Shown here in pieces: positions 37,395 through 45,911 of a stretch of 64,000 bases of DNA. Each line of letters begins with the position of its first letter. The first letter of the stretch is position 1. The translations under genes and the position numbers were made by a program. The DNA is from Hyphomicrobiales bacterium (GTDB lineage: Bacteria; Pseudomonadota; Alphaproteobacteria; Rhizobiales; Rhizobiaceae): NCBI GenBank assembly GCA_900471485.1, contig UCEU01000005.1, positions 62,001-126,000 of the forward strand. The letters run 5' to 3'. Under the pieces are notes generated by a model. That model was not told where the DNA came from. It did not search any database and saw nothing but the letters and a program-made list of their open reading frames with translations.

Positions 37395-38393
37395 TCAGCC
37401 GATCTCGACCACCAGCTTGCCCTGCGCCTGCCGGTTCTCGATCAGCGCATGCGCGTCGGCGACATCGGCAAGCGTGAAGCGCCGCGCGTCCAGCCTCGGA
37501 ACGAGCTTGCCGGCCTCGACAAGCCGGGCGACCTCCCGCAGGATCTCGCCGTGGTGGTCTCGGCCTTCGCCCGAAAGCAGCGGCAGCAGTGTGAATACGC
37601 CGGAATAGCTGGCCGCCTTGAAGGAGAGCGGCGCCAGCGCATGCGTGCCCCAGCCGAGCGCGCTGACGACATGCCCGAACTTTCCGACCGCCTTGAAGGC
37701 CGTATCCAGACCCGCTCCGCCAACCGTGTCATAGACCACGTCGAACCCGCGCCCGCCGGTATGGGCCGCGACGTAGTCCTCGACCGGCTGCGCGTCGCGG
37801 TCGATCGCCGTCGCGCCGAGGCTGCGCAGGTAATCGCCCTTGGAAGCGCTGTCGACCGCATAGATGTCGGCGCCGATGGCCTTGGCGATCTGTACCGCGA
37901 TATGGCCAACGCCGCCTCCGCCGCCGAGCACCAGCACCCGCTGTCCGGCCTTCACCGCGGCACGGTCGATCAGCCCTTCCCAGGCGGTGATCGCGATCAG
38001 CGGCAGCGCGGCTGCCTCGCGCATCGAAAGATTGTGCGGCTTCCTTGCGATCAACCGGGCATCGACGACGGCGAACTCCGCCAGCGATCCCTGAATGCCG
38101 CCCACCCCACCCGTCATGCCATAGACCTCGTCGCCGCGACGAAAGCCGGTTACGCCGTCGCCGACGGCCTCGACGACACCGGCGAGATCGATGCCGAGAA
38201 CGGCGGGGAGGGGATGCCGCGCATGGGCGGCGTTTCCGGCGCGGATCTTGGTGTCGAGCGGGTTGACCCCGCTCGCCCTGATCCGCACCAAAACCTCACC
38301 CCGGCCGGCCTGTGGCTTTTCGATCTCGGTCATCCTGAACGCCGCTGCCGGCGCGTCCACGATCAGTGCGGTCATGCTTGTCTTCTCTGCCAT
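37395..38393 (-). CDS. Zinc-independent quinone oxidoreductase (MDR superfamily)
   Basis: 332 residues. The MDR fold is clear: catalytic domain ILVRIRASGVNPLDTKIRAG-like opening (VLVRIRASGVNPLDTK), GIDLAGVVEAVGDGV, and nucleotide site VLVLGGGGGVGHIAVQIAKAIGA. Zinc-ligand cysteines are absent, as in zeta-crystallin/QOR-type NADPH:quinone reductases. CAGGAG precedes the ATG. Divergent from a LysR gene with a clear LysR box between them, so its expression is probably induced through that regulator. Confidence 0.88.
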   Translation of the reverse strand: MAEKTSMTALIVDAPAAAFRMTEIEKPQAGRGEVLVRIRASGVNPLDTKIRAGNAAHARHPLPAVLGIDLAGVVEAVGDGVTGFRRGDEVYGMTGGVGGIQGSLAEFAVVDARLIARKPHNLSMREAAALPLIAITAWEGLIDRAAVKAGQRVLVLGGGGGVGHIAVQIAKAIGADIYAVDSASKGDYLRSLGATAIDRDAQPVEDYVAAHTGGRGFDVVYDTVGGAGLDTAFKAVGKFGHVVSALGWGTHALAPLSFKAASYSGVFTLLPLLSGEGRDHHGEILREVARLVEAGKLVPRLDARRFTLADVADAHALIENRQAQGKLVVEIG

Positions 38394-38449
38394 GGAACTC
38401 TCCTGTGGTTCTGATGTCGGGAGAATGCGCCGTTGAAGCGTGAATGAAA

Positions 38450-38464
38450 ATCAACGATATTGAT
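38450..38464. promoter_or_regulatory. LysR box between the quinone oxidoreductase and LysR genes
   Basis: ATCAACGATATTGAT is a perfect ATCAA-N5-TTGAT palindrome that contains the T-N11-A core. It lies in the 79-base divergent spacer. Confidence 0.65.
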
Positions 38465-38472
38465 CGAAGTTC

Positions 38473-39351
38473 ATGCATTTTTGTTTGGATATGCCGCTGA
38501 TGGAATGGAGCGATCTCAAACTGTTTCTGGCGATCGCGCGCTCCGGCACGCTGGGCGCCGCCGCACGTCATCTCGGCCTGACGCAGCCCACCATGGGCCG
38601 TCGCCTGCGGGCGCTCGAGCAGGCGCTCGGCCAGACGCTCTTCCAGCGCACGCCGGATGGCTTCGTGCTGACCGATGAGGGCCACGCCGTTTTCGCCCGC
38701 GCCGAGCGCATGGAGGAGGAGGCGCTTGGTCTCGAGCGTGAACTGGCCGGCAGCGGGCGCGGGGTGACCGGTTTCCTGCGGCTTTCCTCATCCGATTGGT
38801 TCGGCATCCATCTGCTCTCGCCGGTGCTGGCGGAGTTCTCGGCGGCCCATCCAAGGGTGGTGATCGAGCTTCTCACCGATAGCCGCCTGCTCAGCCTCTC
38901 CCGGCGCGAGGCCGATCTGGTCTTTCGCATCGCGCCCTTCACCGAGCCCGACGTGATCTCCCGCAAGCTGCTGCATGTCGACTACGGGCTCTACATCAGG
39001 AAGGGCGGGGAGCATCCTAAGGCTGGCAAGGGCGGGGGCGCGCGGCTGCTCACCATGGATGAAGCCTTCGGCGGCATGCCCGATGTCGCCTGGCTGAAAC
39101 GCATGCTGCCCGAGGCCGAGATCGGCATGCGCAGCAACAACCGCGATGTCCAGGCCGCGCTTTGCGCCGGCGGCGCCGGCCTTGCCGTGCTGCCGCGTCC
39201 GCTGGGCGACACCATCGCGGCCATCGAGCGCGTGGATCTCGGCGAGCCGCCGCCCGGCCGCGACACCTGGGTCGGCTATCACCGCGACCTGAAGCGCCTG
39301 CAACGCCTGCGTCTGCTGCTCGATCTCGTCATCGACAGGCTGGCGCGTTAG
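38473..39351 (+). CDS. LysR-family regulator divergent from the quinone oxidoreductase
   Basis: 292 residues. Winged helix at about 10-68 (WSDLKLFLAIARSGTLGAAARHLGLTQPTMGRRLRALEQAL), effector domain from GVTGFLRLSSSDWFGIHLL. Three in-frame ATGs (38473, 38491, 38500) are possible and none has a strong ribosome site; the last gives the MEWSDLKLF start typical of relatives. The divergent gene and the LysR box make quinone oxidoreductase its likely target. Confidence 0.86.
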   Translation: MHFCLDMPLMEWSDLKLFLAIARSGTLGAAARHLGLTQPTMGRRLRALEQALGQTLFQRTPDGFVLTDEGHAVFARAERMEEEALGLERELAGSGRGVTGFLRLSSSDWFGIHLLSPVLAEFSAAHPRVVIELLTDSRLLSLSRREADLVFRIAPFTEPDVISRKLLHVDYGLYIRKGGEHPKAGKGGGARLLTMDEAFGGMPDVAWLKRMLPEAEIGMRSNNRDVQAALCAGGAGLAVLPRPLGDTIAAIERVDLGEPPPGRDTWVGYHRDLKRLQRLRLLLDLVIDRLAR

Positions 39352-39403
39352 AGCAATTCCAGGAAAAGTGTGAAGCGGTTTTTCGTCCGGAGTTGCTCTG
39401 GCC

Positions 39404-40300
39404 TCAGCGCTCCCAATAGGGCACCGGCCCGTAGAGCTCTGCGAGGTAGTCGATGAACAGCCGCACCTTGGCCGGCAGGAACTGGCGGCTTGGATAGACA
39501 GCGGAGAGCGTCACGTTGCGCGAGCCCTCGTAGGCCGGCAGCACCTGCACCAGCCGGCCGCTCTTCAGTTCCGCGCCGATATCCCAGGTGGACCGCAGTG
39601 CGATCCCGAGCCCGCCGATCACCGCTTCGCGGATGACTTCGCTGGAATTCGTGATCAGCATCCCCTCCGGCCGCAGCGAAAGCGCCCCCTCCGGCCCCTC
39701 CAGCCGCCAGACGTCGCCATTGTGGGCAGGAAGACAGCGGTGCCGTTTCAGGTCCTCGATCGTCTCGGGCGTGCCATTGGCCGCGAGATAGTCGGGGGCG
39801 GCGCAGAGCACGCGGCGCACCGGCGCCAGCCGCCGCGCGACGAGGCTGGAATCGGTGAGCTCGGCGATGCGGATCGCCAGGTCGAAGCCGCCGCCGATGA
39901 TGTCGCTGAACTCGTCGCTGAGCACCAGATTGATGGCGAGATCGGGATGCGCGTCCATGAACCGCTTCAGGTGCGGCGCGATATGCATGCGCCCGAACGA
40001 GGTCGGTGCGGAAACCTTCAGTGTCCCGTGCATCTGCGCCGAAGTGCCGGCAATGAAGAACTCCGCTTCCTCCAGCCCGGCCAGGATGGCGAGCACCCGG
40101 TCGTAGAACCCCTGGCCGGCCTCCGTCAGAGAGATCTGCCGCGTCGTCCGCTGCAACAGCCGGGTTCCCAGCCGCTCCTCCAGCCGCTTGATGCGCTTGG
40201 AAACGACGGCGGGCGAGAAGCCCAGCGCCCGCCCGGCAAGCGACATGCTGCCCGTCGAGACGACTTTGGCAAAGATTTCGAGATCACCCAGATTGGTCAT
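39404..40300 (-). CDS. LysR-family regulator divergent from glcDEF
   Basis: 298 residues. Winged helix LGDLEIFAKVVSTGSMSLAGRALGFSPAVVSKRIKRLEERLGTRLLQRTTRQ, the CrgA/DmlR-like subgroup. I chose ATG at 40300 (MTNLGDLEIF); the frame extends 17 codons upstream through part of a palindromic spacer. Divergent from glcD, so regulation of glycolate use is plausible but inferred. Confidence 0.86.
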   Translation of the reverse strand: MTNLGDLEIFAKVVSTGSMSLAGRALGFSPAVVSKRIKRLEERLGTRLLQRTTRQISLTEAGQGFYDRVLAILAGLEEAEFFIAGTSAQMHGTLKVSAPTSFGRMHIAPHLKRFMDAHPDLAINLVLSDEFSDIIGGGFDLAIRIAELTDSSLVARRLAPVRRVLCAAPDYLAANGTPETIEDLKRHRCLPAHNGDVWRLEGPEGALSLRPEGMLITNSSEVIREAVIGGLGIALRSTWDIGAELKSGRLVQVLPAYEGSRNVTLSAVYPSRQFLPAKVRLFIDYLAELYGPVPYWER

Positions 40301-40333
40301 GAAACCGCGATCGTTTTCCCTTTTGGCATAAGT

Positions 40334-40370
40334 GCTTAGCATTTGCGCCAAAATCGGGAAAGTGCTAAGC
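40334..40370. promoter_or_regulatory. Inverted repeat between LysR and glcD
   Basis: GCTTAGCA (40334-40341) and TGCTAAGC (40363-40370) are perfect inverted arms 21 bases apart. They lie in the 134-base divergent spacer and could bind the LysR protein. Confidence 0.5.
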
Positions 40371-40434
40371 CGGATGGGCTGGCGGCACGGAGGATGCGGC
40401 CGGTTTTCGCTGCCGCCAGCGAAGGGAGAGAGCC

Positions 40435-41874
40435 ATGTCCGACACCATTTCGTTCCTCGCCCCGCGTGCGGATGTGCTGGCTCGCCGTCGCCAGATCGTC
40501 GAGGATCTCGCCGACCTTTTGCCGCCGGAATGTCTCGTCCACGAAGCTCGCGAATTGATGCCTTTCGAGACGGATGCCTTCGTCTCCTATCGCCGCATGC
40601 CGCTCGCCGTCGCCCTGCCGCGCACCACGGCGGAGGTCGCCGCGGTGCTGAAATACTGCCACCGCTATGGCGTTCCCATCGTGCCGCGCGGCGCCGGAAC
40701 GTCGCTCTCGGGCGGCGCGATCCCGCAGGAGGATGCCGTCGTCGTCTGCGTGTCGAAGATGAACCGCATCATCGAGATCGATCTGTTCAACCGCGTCGCC
40801 GTGGTCGAGGCGGGCGTCACCAACCTCAACATCTCGGAAGCCGTTTCCGCGGATAGTTTTTTCTACGCGCCCGATCCGAGCTCGCAGCTCGCCTGCACCA
40901 TCGGCGGCAATATCGGCATGAATTCCGGCGGCGCCCACTGTCTGAAATACGGTGTGACGACCAACAACCTGCTCGGCGTCAGGATGGTGCTGATGGATGG
41001 CACGATCATCGATCTCGGCGGCAAGGCGCTCGATGCCGGCGGCTATGATCTGCTCGGCCTCGTCTGCGGCCACGAGGGGCAGCTTGGCATCGTCACCGAA
41101 GCGACCGTGCGACTGATCGCCAAGCCCGAAGGCGCCCGGCCCGTGCTCTTCGGCTTCGACACATCCGAGGAGGCCGGCTCCTGCGTTGCCGATGTCATCG
41201 CATCGGGCATCATCCCTGTCGCCATCGAGTTCATGGACAAGCCGGCCATCGAGATTTGCGAGGCTTTCGCCAAGGCCGGGTATCCTCTCGATGTCGGCGC
41301 GCTCTTGATCGTCGAGGTCGAGGGCTCGGAAGCCGAGATGGACGACATGCTTGGCGATATCGTCGCCATCGCCCGCCGGCATGGCGTCAAGACCGTGCGC
41401 GAGTGCCAGTCCGCCACCGAGGCGGCGTTGATCTGGAAGGGACGGAAATCCGCCTTCGGCGCAACCGGCCGCATCGCCGATTATATCTGCATGGACGGCA
41501 CCGTGCCGCTCAGCCAGCTTTCCTACGTGCTGAAGAAGACCGGCGAGATCGTCGATGGCTACGGCCTTCGCGTCGCCAATGTCTTCCACGCTGGCGACGG
41601 CAACATGCACCCGCTGATCCTCTTCAATGCCAACGATCCCGAGGATGCCGCCCGCGCCGAGGCGGCCGGCATGGACATCCTCAAGCTCTGCGTCGATGTC
41701 GGCGGCTGCCTGACCGGCGAGCATGGCGTCGGCATCGAGAAGCGCGACCTGATGCGCCATCAGTACGCCGAGGCCGATCTCGCCCAGCAGATGGCCGCGC
41801 GCGCCACCTTCGATCCGGGCTGGCTGCTCAATCCGTCCAAGGTCTTTCCGCTGGAGGGGCGTGCCGGCGCATGA
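40435..41874 (+). CDS. glcD: Glycolate oxidase, FAD-linked subunit GlcD
   Basis: 479 residues. FAD-binding type 4 domain with PIVPRGAGTSLSGGAIPQ and GGNIGMNSGGAHCLKYG; C-terminal oxidase domain with NVFHAGDGNMHPLILF and GCLTGEHGVGIEKRD. With GlcE and GlcF it oxidises glycolate (or D-lactate) to glyoxylate and passes electrons to the membrane. GGAGAG precedes the ATG. The last four bases overlap glcE. D-2-hydroxyglutarate or D-lactate dehydrogenases share this fold, but the three-gene order points to glycolate. Confidence 0.94.
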   Translation: MSDTISFLAPRADVLARRRQIVEDLADLLPPECLVHEARELMPFETDAFVSYRRMPLAVALPRTTAEVAAVLKYCHRYGVPIVPRGAGTSLSGGAIPQEDAVVVCVSKMNRIIEIDLFNRVAVVEAGVTNLNISEAVSADSFFYAPDPSSQLACTIGGNIGMNSGGAHCLKYGVTTNNLLGVRMVLMDGTIIDLGGKALDAGGYDLLGLVCGHEGQLGIVTEATVRLIAKPEGARPVLFGFDTSEEAGSCVADVIASGIIPVAIEFMDKPAIEICEAFAKAGYPLDVGALLIVEVEGSEAEMDDMLGDIVAIARRHGVKTVRECQSATEAALIWKGRKSAFGATGRIADYICMDGTVPLSQLSYVLKKTGEIVDGYGLRVANVFHAGDGNMHPLILFNANDPEDAARAEAAGMDILKLCVDVGGCLTGEHGVGIEKRDLMRHQYAEADLAQQMAARATFDPGWLLNPSKVFPLEGRAGA

Positions 41875-43073
41875 TCGACCTCTTCCCCACCAGCGAGGAC
41901 GATGCCGCCGAGATCGTCAGGAGCCACGCGGCGTCGGGAAAGCCGCTTTCCATCTGCGGCGGCAACACGCGGTCGGGCTTCGGCAACGCCGTCACCGCAT
42001 CCGACCGCCTGCGATCCACCAACGTTACCGGCATCGTCTCTTATAATCCCGGCGAGATGGTACTGACCGCGCGCGCCGGCACGCCGCTTGCGGAGATCGA
42101 GGCGGCATTGGCCGAGAACGGCCAGATGATGGCCTTCGAACCGATGGACCACCGGCCGTTGATGGGCACGACAGGCGAGCCGACCATCGGCGGCGTGTTC
42201 GCGGCCAACGTCTCCGGCCCGCGCCGCTTCGTGGCCGGCGCCGCGCGCGACAGCCTGCTTGGCGTCCGCTTCGTCAATGGCAGGGGCGAGATCGTCAAGG
42301 CCGGCGGCCGGGTGATGAAGAACGTCACCGGGTTGGATCTGGTCAAGCTCATGGCCGGTTCGCACGGCACGCTCGGCTTCCTCACCGAAGTCACCTTCCG
42401 CGTGCCGCCGCGCCCGAAGGCGGAACAGACCATCCTGATATCGGGGCTCAACGATGCCGAAGCCGCGCTCGCCATGGCGGCCGCGATGGCGCTGCCGGTG
42501 GAAGTGTCGGGCGCCGCCCATCTGCCGATGACGGTTGCCTGGAAATTCCTCGACAGCACCCTGCCGCCCGGCGAGGCCACCTGCCTGCGCATCGAGGGCT
42601 TGCCGAAATCGGTGGAGGCGAGGGCGGCGAAGCTCGCCACCGCCATGTCCGCCTATGGCCCCGTCATCCATCTCAACCGCGCCGACAGCGCCCGCCTCTG
42701 GCGCGACATCCGCGATGTCCTGCCTTATGCCGATGGAACGCCGCGCCCTGTCTGGCGCGTCTCCGTCGCCCCCGGCGCCGGCCACCAGCTCGTCGCCGCC
42801 CTGCGCCTGGAAGCCGGCGTCGATGCCTTCTACGACTGGCAGGGCGGCCTCGTCTGGATGCGCATGGAAGCCGATCCCGAGGCCGATCTCGTGCGACGCT
42901 TCATCAAGGCGCTCGGCGGCGGCCACGCCACGCTGATCCGCGCGCCCGACGAGACCCGCGCCGCTATACCTGCCTTCGAGCCGCAAGCGGACGCCGTGGC
43001 GATGCTTTCGGCACGGCTGCGGGAAAAGTTCGATCCGGCCGGGATACTCAATCCCGGGAAGATGGGGGGATGA
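41871..43073 (+). CDS. glcE: Glycolate oxidase subunit GlcE
   Basis: 400 residues. A second FAD_binding_4 domain, with SICGGNTRSGFG, LMGTTGEPTIGGVFAANVSGPRR and KAGGRVMKNVTGLDLVKLMAGS; the C-terminus keeps LREKFDPAGILNPGKMGG. It starts at the ATG overlapping the glcD stop; a much longer open frame upstream lies inside glcD and is not used. The gap to glcF (213 bases) is filled by a repeat element. Confidence 0.93.
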   Translation: MIDLFPTSEDDAAEIVRSHAASGKPLSICGGNTRSGFGNAVTASDRLRSTNVTGIVSYNPGEMVLTARAGTPLAEIEAALAENGQMMAFEPMDHRPLMGTTGEPTIGGVFAANVSGPRRFVAGAARDSLLGVRFVNGRGEIVKAGGRVMKNVTGLDLVKLMAGSHGTLGFLTEVTFRVPPRPKAEQTILISGLNDAEAALAMAAAMALPVEVSGAAHLPMTVAWKFLDSTLPPGEATCLRIEGLPKSVEARAAKLATAMSAYGPVIHLNRADSARLWRDIRDVLPYADGTPRPVWRVSVAPGAGHQLVAALRLEAGVDAFYDWQGGLVWMRMEADPEADLVRRFIKALGGGHATLIRAPDETRAAIPAFEPQADAVAMLSARLREKFDPAGILNPGKMGG

Positions 43074-43093
43074 TGTTGGCGTGGTGTGTCGCA

Positions 43094-43245
43094 TACCCCC
43101 CTCTGTCCTGCCGGACATCTCCCCCACAAGGGGGGAGATCGACTCGTCGCGACCTTTGGCCCAGACAACTGACGTGGAGCGAGCGGGTACGCCCAGCCAA
43201 TCTCCCCACCTGTGGGGGAGATGCCCGGCAGGGCAGAGGGGGGTA
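43094..43245. repeat. 152-bp foldable repeat between glcE and glcF
   Basis: The terminal inverted repeats are 34 bases long (43094-43127 and 43212-43245), with only two mismatches. They begin TACCCCCCTCTG and contain CATCTCCCCCAC. Inside the left arm is an additional hairpin (ATCTCCCCC/GGGGGGAGAT). It resembles the small palindromic intergenic elements scattered in rhizobial genomes. It carries no gene. Confidence 0.85.
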
Positions 43246-43286
43246 CCCCACCCGCCGACAAGGCGAAAAAGGCGGACGAGCCTGAC

Positions 43287-44600
43287 ATGCAGACCAACTT
43301 CACCCCCGCCCAGCTTGCCGATCCCCATGTCGCTGCCTCCGAGCAGATTCTGCGCAAATGCGTGCATTGCGGCTTCTGCACCGCCACCTGTCCCACCTAT
43401 GTGACTTTAGGCAACGAGCTCGACAGCCCGCGCGGACGCATCTACCTCATCAAAGACATGCTGGAGAACGATCGCGCCGCCGATACGGAGGTCGTCACCC
43501 ATATCGACCGCTGTCTTTCCTGTCTCGCCTGCACGACCACCTGTCCCTCGGGCGTCGATTACATGCACCTTGTCGATCACGCCCGCGCCCATATCGAAAA
43601 GACCTACAAGCGTCCTTTCATGGACCGGCTGACCCGCAACATGCTGGCCGCCGTCCTGCCATATCCCGGCCGTTTCCGTCTTGCCTTGAAACTCGCGCGT
43701 CTCGGTCGCCCCTTCGCGGGTCTGATGCGCGGCAAGCCGGCGCTGAAGCCGTTTGCCGCAATGCTCGCGCTGGCGCCGCGCCGCGTGCCGCCGGCATCCT
43801 CCTATGCCGCGCCCGCCACGCATCCTGCCGTCGGTGAGAAACGCGGTCGCGTGGCGATCCTGACCGGGTGTGCCCAACCGGTGCTCGATCCAGGCATCAA
43901 CGCGGCGACCATCCGCCTGCTCACACGCCTCGGCGTCGAGGTGGTGGCGCCAAAGGGGGAGGTCTGCTGCGGCTCGCTGGTCCACCACATGGGCCGCGAG
44001 GAACAGGCGCTGCAAGGCGCCCGGGCCAATGTCGATGTCTGGACGCGCGAAATCGAAAGCGGCGGCCTCGACGCCATCATCATCACCGCGTCCGGCTGCG
44101 GCACGACGATCAAGGATTACGGCCACATGCTGCGGCTCGATCCGGATTATGCCGAGAAGGCGGCGCGCGTTTCGGCGCTCGCCAGGGATGTCACCGAATA
44201 CCTGGCGACGCTCGATCTGCCGGCGATGATGCCGAGGGGCCTGACGGTTGCATATCACTCGGCCTGTTCCATGCAGCACGGCCAGAAGATAACGCTCGCG
44301 CCGAAGCTGTTGTTGAAGACGGCGGGCTTCACGGTGCGCGATCCGACCGAAGGGCACCTCTGTTGCGGCTCCGCCGGCACCTACAACATCATGCAGCCAG
44401 AGATCGCCGAGGCGCTGAAGCAGCGCAAGGTCAAGAACTTGGAGGCCACGAAGGCGAGCGTCATCGCCACCGGCAATATCGGCTGCATCACCCAGATCGC
44501 GTCGGGAACCGGCATCCCCATCGTCCACACGATCGAGCTGCTGGATTGGGCTTATGGCGGCGAGGTACCGGAAAAATTAAAGAATTTGCCGCTAGCTTAG
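43287..44600 (+). CDS. glcF: Glycolate oxidase iron-sulfur subunit GlcF
   Basis: 437 residues. Two [4Fe-4S] motifs, CVHCGFCTATCP (about 26-37) and CLSCLACTTTCPSG (about 77-90), are followed by two CCG domains with VCCGSLVHHMG and LCCGSAGTYNI. It conducts electrons from GlcDE to the quinone pool. The ATG at 43287 lies 41 bases beyond the repeat, and I see no strong ribosome site in front of it. A weak terminator follows the stop. Confidence 0.93.
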   Translation: MQTNFTPAQLADPHVAASEQILRKCVHCGFCTATCPTYVTLGNELDSPRGRIYLIKDMLENDRAADTEVVTHIDRCLSCLACTTTCPSGVDYMHLVDHARAHIEKTYKRPFMDRLTRNMLAAVLPYPGRFRLALKLARLGRPFAGLMRGKPALKPFAAMLALAPRRVPPASSYAAPATHPAVGEKRGRVAILTGCAQPVLDPGINAATIRLLTRLGVEVVAPKGEVCCGSLVHHMGREEQALQGARANVDVWTREIESGGLDAIIITASGCGTTIKDYGHMLRLDPDYAEKAARVSALARDVTEYLATLDLPAMMPRGLTVAYHSACSMQHGQKITLAPKLLLKTAGFTVRDPTEGHLCCGSAGTYNIMQPEIAEALKQRKVKNLEATKASVIATGNIGCITQIASGTGIPIVHTIELLDWAYGGEVPEKLKNLPLA

Positions 44601-44603
44601 TGG

Positions 44604-44621
44604 GCCGGATGTCCGGCTTTC
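44604..44621 (+). terminator. Weak terminator after glcF
   Basis: GCCGG/CCGGC with a four-base loop (ATGT), followed by TTTC. The short stem makes it a modest signal. Confidence 0.45.
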
Positions 44622-44634
44622 TCGGAGTCCTGCA

Positions 44635-45075
44635 ATGCACCGTATCATCCTGACGCTTATGGCTTTCTGCGGCATGGCCCATGTGGCGCAGGCCGAAGGC
44701 CGGTTCTTCTGTTCCGCCGACGACAAGAGCGCCCGCTTCACGGTCGATAGCGGCTTCGAGGGCGGTGTTGGCAACAAGCTCAATCACTTCCGCGGCGCCC
44801 TCATCGTCAAGAACGATGACGTCTCGCCCGTCTTTCACAAGCTGACGCTCGATTCCGACAACCTCTCGCATGATTGGCAGCACGGGGGCGAGTTGCGTTT
44901 CCAGATTTTCCGGACGGCGGATGATGATAGCGGCGGGCAGACGATGGATATGGCGATCACCGCCGATCAGCCGAGCAAATCGGCAACGGCCTTTTCAGGC
45001 ACCTACGAGCTGACGATTTCGGGTGGCGACAAGCCGTTCACGGCAAGCGGCAAGGTCAGCTGCGGAGCGAAATAG
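44635..45075 (+). CDS. Exported small protein of unknown function
   Basis: 146 residues with a signal peptide (about 1-20, MHRIILTLMAFCGMAHVAQA). The mature part is beta-rich and has two cysteines (FFCSADD near the start, VSCGAK at the end), which probably form a disulfide. No family recognised. CGGAG precedes the ATG. The gene is convergent with the first L,D-transpeptidase gene. Confidence 0.65.
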   Translation: MHRIILTLMAFCGMAHVAQAEGRFFCSADDKSARFTVDSGFEGGVGNKLNHFRGALIVKNDDVSPVFHKLTLDSDNLSHDWQHGGELRFQIFRTADDDSGGQTMDMAITADQPSKSATAFSGTYELTISGGDKPFTASGKVSCGAK

Positions 45076-45116
45076 GGCGGCGCATCGACCGGCCGCCCCA
45101 TTCCTGAATTTCAAGA

Positions 45117-45788
45117 TCAGCCGCCGAACAGCGTTCTGAGAACATCGATGCCGCGATCGTCGAAGGCGACGTTGCCCTGCTTGTTGCCGGGGCCGACGAC
45201 AATCACCTTGGTGCCGACGGGAACCCGGTCGTAAAGGTCCTCGACGTCGCTGTTGACCATGCGGATGCAGCCCGACGACAGGTTGAGGCCGATCGTCCAT
45301 GGCTGGTTGGTGCCGTGGATACGGAAAATCGTGTCGCGGCCGCCCTGGTAGAGATACATGGCGCGGGCGCCGAGCGGATTGTCGGGGCCACCCGGCTGTA
45401 CGGCCGGCAGGTTGTGGCCGGCGCGGGCCTCGCGGGCGCGCATTTCGGCCGGCGGCGTCCAGGTAGGCCATTCAGCCTTGCGGCCGATCTTGACCACGCC
45501 CGACCAGCCGAAGCCCTCGCGGCCGACACCGATGCCGTAGCGGGTGGCCTTGTTGCGGCCTTCGACGAGATAGAGATATTTGTTGACCGTATCGACGATC
45601 ACGGTGCCCGGCGCTTCGTTGGTGATAAGGCGGACGACACGCTTCTTGTATTGCGGCTTGACTTGCTGGCTGTGCTTGACGCCACGAACGGCATCGGTTG
45701 CCGTCATCACGGGCTCGGCGCTGGCAACGGCCATCATACCCGACATCGCGACGGCCGCGGCCGCCACGAGCAGTGACACTTTCTTCAT
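45117..45788 (-). CDS. L,D-transpeptidase (YkuD fold)
   Basis: 223 residues with a signal peptide (about 1-24). The YkuD catalytic motif is HGTNQPWTIG with His158 and SSGCIRM with Cys174. L,D-transpeptidases make 3-3 peptidoglycan cross-links or attach proteins to the wall in the periplasm; rhizobia carry many. It is a paralogue of the neighbouring gene upstream, with the same strand and orientation. Confidence 0.92.
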   Translation of the reverse strand: MKKVSLLVAAAAVAMSGMMAVASAEPVMTATDAVRGVKHSQQVKPQYKKRVVRLITNEAPGTVIVDTVNKYLYLVEGRNKATRYGIGVGREGFGWSGVVKIGRKAEWPTWTPPAEMRAREARAGHNLPAVQPGGPDNPLGARAMYLYQGGRDTIFRIHGTNQPWTIGLNLSSGCIRMVNSDVEDLYDRVPVGTKVIVVGPGNKQGNVAFDDRGIDVLRTLFGG

Positions 45789-45911
45789 TTCGATTTCCCT
45801 CTCAAGGCACGATCGCCGGCAAAGCTAAAGGAATCGGCCGGGATTTCAAGCTTGGAAACCCTGAAAATGCTGGGGCCGGGGGCGAGAGGGCTCCCGCCGA
45901 CCGCCGGAAAC

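Noticed and set aside
37080..38414. 444-codon plus-strand frame over the end of the SahH-like gene and the oxidoreductase
   Set aside because: Its first part is an Arg-rich frame shift of the SahH-like gene and the rest is antisense to the oxidoreductase.
40336..41760. 474-codon minus-strand frame opposite glcD
   Set aside because: glcD carries all FAD-oxidase motifs; the antisense frame has none.
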